Origin: DATJMJ01 sp035503975
GTDB taxonomy: Bacteria; Actinomycetota; Acidimicrobiia; Acidimicrobiales; Palsa-688
Assembly: GCA_035503975.1 (NCBI GenBank)
Contig: DATJST010000130.1
Location: forward strand, 1 to 39,347
Reading direction: 5' to 3'
Length of the DNA: 39,347 nucleotides
Shown here: one piece after another, positions 38,584 through 39,347 of the stretch
How positions within the stretch are numbered: the stretch's first letter is position 1
Layout of the letters: the number at the start of each line of letters is the position of its first letter
The notes under the pieces: generated by a model
Database searches by the model: none
What the model was told of the DNA's origin: nothing
What the model saw: the letters and a program-made list of their open reading frames with translations, nothing else
Translations under genes and position numbers: made by a program

Positions 38584-39347
38584 TCAGGCCCGGCCCAGGT
38601 AGCCCTCGGTCTGGAGGTGCAGGATAACTTGCTGGGCGGCCGCCTCGGCGCTGAGGGTAGAGGTGTCGATGCGCACCTCGGCGCGCTCAGGCACCTCATA
38701 GGGGTCGGAAATACCAGTGAACTCCTTGACCAAGCCGGCGCGAGCCTTGGCGTAGAGCCCCTTGCGGTCACGGCTCTCGCATACCTCCAGCGGCGTGGAG
38801 ACGTGGACGAGCACGAAACCGCCGGTGGGCTCGACCATCTCGCGCACCTCCTGGCGCACTGCCTCGTAGGGGGCTATGGGCGCACAGATGGCGATCCCCC
38901 CGTTTTTGGTGATCTCGGATGCGACCCAGCCGATGCGGTGGATGTTCAGGTCCCGGTGCTCCTTGGAGAAACCCAGCTCGGACGACAGGTGCTTGCGCAC
39001 GACGTCGCCGTCGAGCAGGGTAACGGGGCGGCCGCCTTCCTCCAGCAACTTGGTGAGCAGGATGCTCGCCACAGTGGACTTACCGGCGCCGGACAGCCCG
39101 GTGAAGAAGACGGTGAAACCCTGCTTGGCCCGGGGCGGGTAACTCCGCCTCAGCTCGGTGGCCACTTCGGGATAGGTGAACCACGACGGGATCTCGCGGC
39201 CCTCGGCCAAGCGCCGACGCAGTTCCGTCCCTGAGATGTCCAAGGTGCGGCTACCGGCGGGCACCTCGTCCACGGGCATGTACTCGTCGCGGTCCTCCAC
39301 GTAGACCATTTGTTGGAAAGGCACTACGCCCACGCCGAGCTCGCCCG
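38584..39347 (-). CDS. cysC: Fused ATP sulfurylase/APS kinase, C-terminal part (cut by window edge)
   Basis: Sulfate activation: sulfate to APS by ATP sulfurylase, then APS to PAPS by APS kinase. The frame is open to the window end. The first visible 70 residues are the C-terminal end of ATP sulfurylase (PAGSRTLDISGTELRRRL, then IPSWFTYPEVATELRR). They run straight into a complete APS kinase: Walker A GLSGAGKST, LDGDVVRKHLSSELGFS, RIGWVASEITKNGGIAICAPIAPY, and VHVSTPLEVCESRDRKGLYAKARAG. The single-chain sat-APS kinase order resembles the Aquifex-type bifunctional enzyme. Most of the sulfurylase domain lies outside the window. No sulfotransferase or sulfatase accompanies it here. Confidence 0.94.
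   Translation of the reverse strand, partial: GELGVGVVPFQQMVYVEDRDEYMPVDEVPAGSRTLDISGTELRRRLAEGREIPSWFTYPEVATELRRSYPPRAKQGFTVFFTGLSGAGKSTVASILLTKLLEEGGRPVTLLDGDVVRKHLSSELGFSKEHRDLNIHRIGWVASEITKNGGIAICAPIAPYEAVRQEVREMVEPTGGFVLVHVSTPLEVCESRDRKGLYAKARAGLVKEFTGISDPYEVPERAEVRIDTSTLSAEAAAQQVILHLQTEGYLGRA

Noticed and set aside
1..39347. tRNA, rRNA, insertion sequences, integrases, phage genes or toxin-antitoxin pairs
   Set aside because: No T-loop/anticodon arrangement, rRNA stretch, transposase motif or terminal inverted repeat was recognised by reading; a dedicated search could still find a degenerate one.

Overview
The window is high-GC DNA with dense, often overlapping genes (ATGA, GTGA and TGATG junctions), frequent GTG starts, leaderless-looking promoters with TAnnnT -10 elements, a PAC2-family protein and a mycobacterial FolP2-type dihydropteroate synthase homologue. 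This fits an actinobacterium. A deep-branching soil or freshwater lineage such as Acidimicrobiia is my guess, not something the sequence proves. Both ends cut genes: leuS at the left and a fused ATP sulfurylase/APS kinase gene at the right.

Bases 1-8670 are conserved housekeeping: leuS (3' part), PAC2 protein, a YbbN/CnoX-like thioredoxin-TPR protein, folP2-like, holA, rpsT (opposite strand, apparently leaderless), a small unrecognised gene, and lepA. An alternative-hairpin element separates lepA from the convergent LysE-type exporter gene. A Tat/lipobox FAD enzyme of the berberine-bridge type follows.

From about 11.2 kb the window becomes an accessory carbohydrate-utilisation region. A 210-bp array of seven 20-22 bp repeats (three in one orientation, four in the other) lies at its left edge. 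Next is a leftward operon: LacI-type regulator, ribokinase-like kinase, a fusion of a glycosidase-like barrel and a formylglycine-generating-enzyme-like domain, a DeoC-like aldolase, an SDR dehydrogenase and a GH116-type glycosidase. Divergent from lacI is a long rightward operon: an AceE/transketolase-like thiamine diphosphate enzyme, a five-gene dipeptide/oligosaccharide-type ABC importer, UxuA mannonate dehydratase, an RraA-like protein and a second SDR. Near-identical LacI-type operators sit just downstream of candidate -10 boxes on both sides of the divergent region, so one regulator probably controls both arms. A converging leftward operon encodes a GH78 alpha-L-rhamnosidase, a uronate-dehydrogenase-like NAD enzyme and a second, unrelated (enolase-superfamily) mannonate dehydratase.

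Taken together, the locus looks built to import short uronate/rhamnose-containing glycosides, cleave them in the cytoplasm (GH78, GH116), oxidise or isomerise the released uronates, and dehydrate mannonate to 2-keto-3-deoxygluconate. The kinase, aldolase and TDP enzyme would work further downstream. The exact substrate is unknown. No KDG kinase or KDPG aldolase is visible here. Several of these enzymes carry in-frame 18- or 21-bp minisatellites that encode low-complexity segments.

The right end holds a class V aminotransferase-like gene, a phytanoyl-CoA-dioxygenase-family gene and the truncated sulfate-activation gene. I found no rRNA, tRNA, insertion sequence or CRISPR array.
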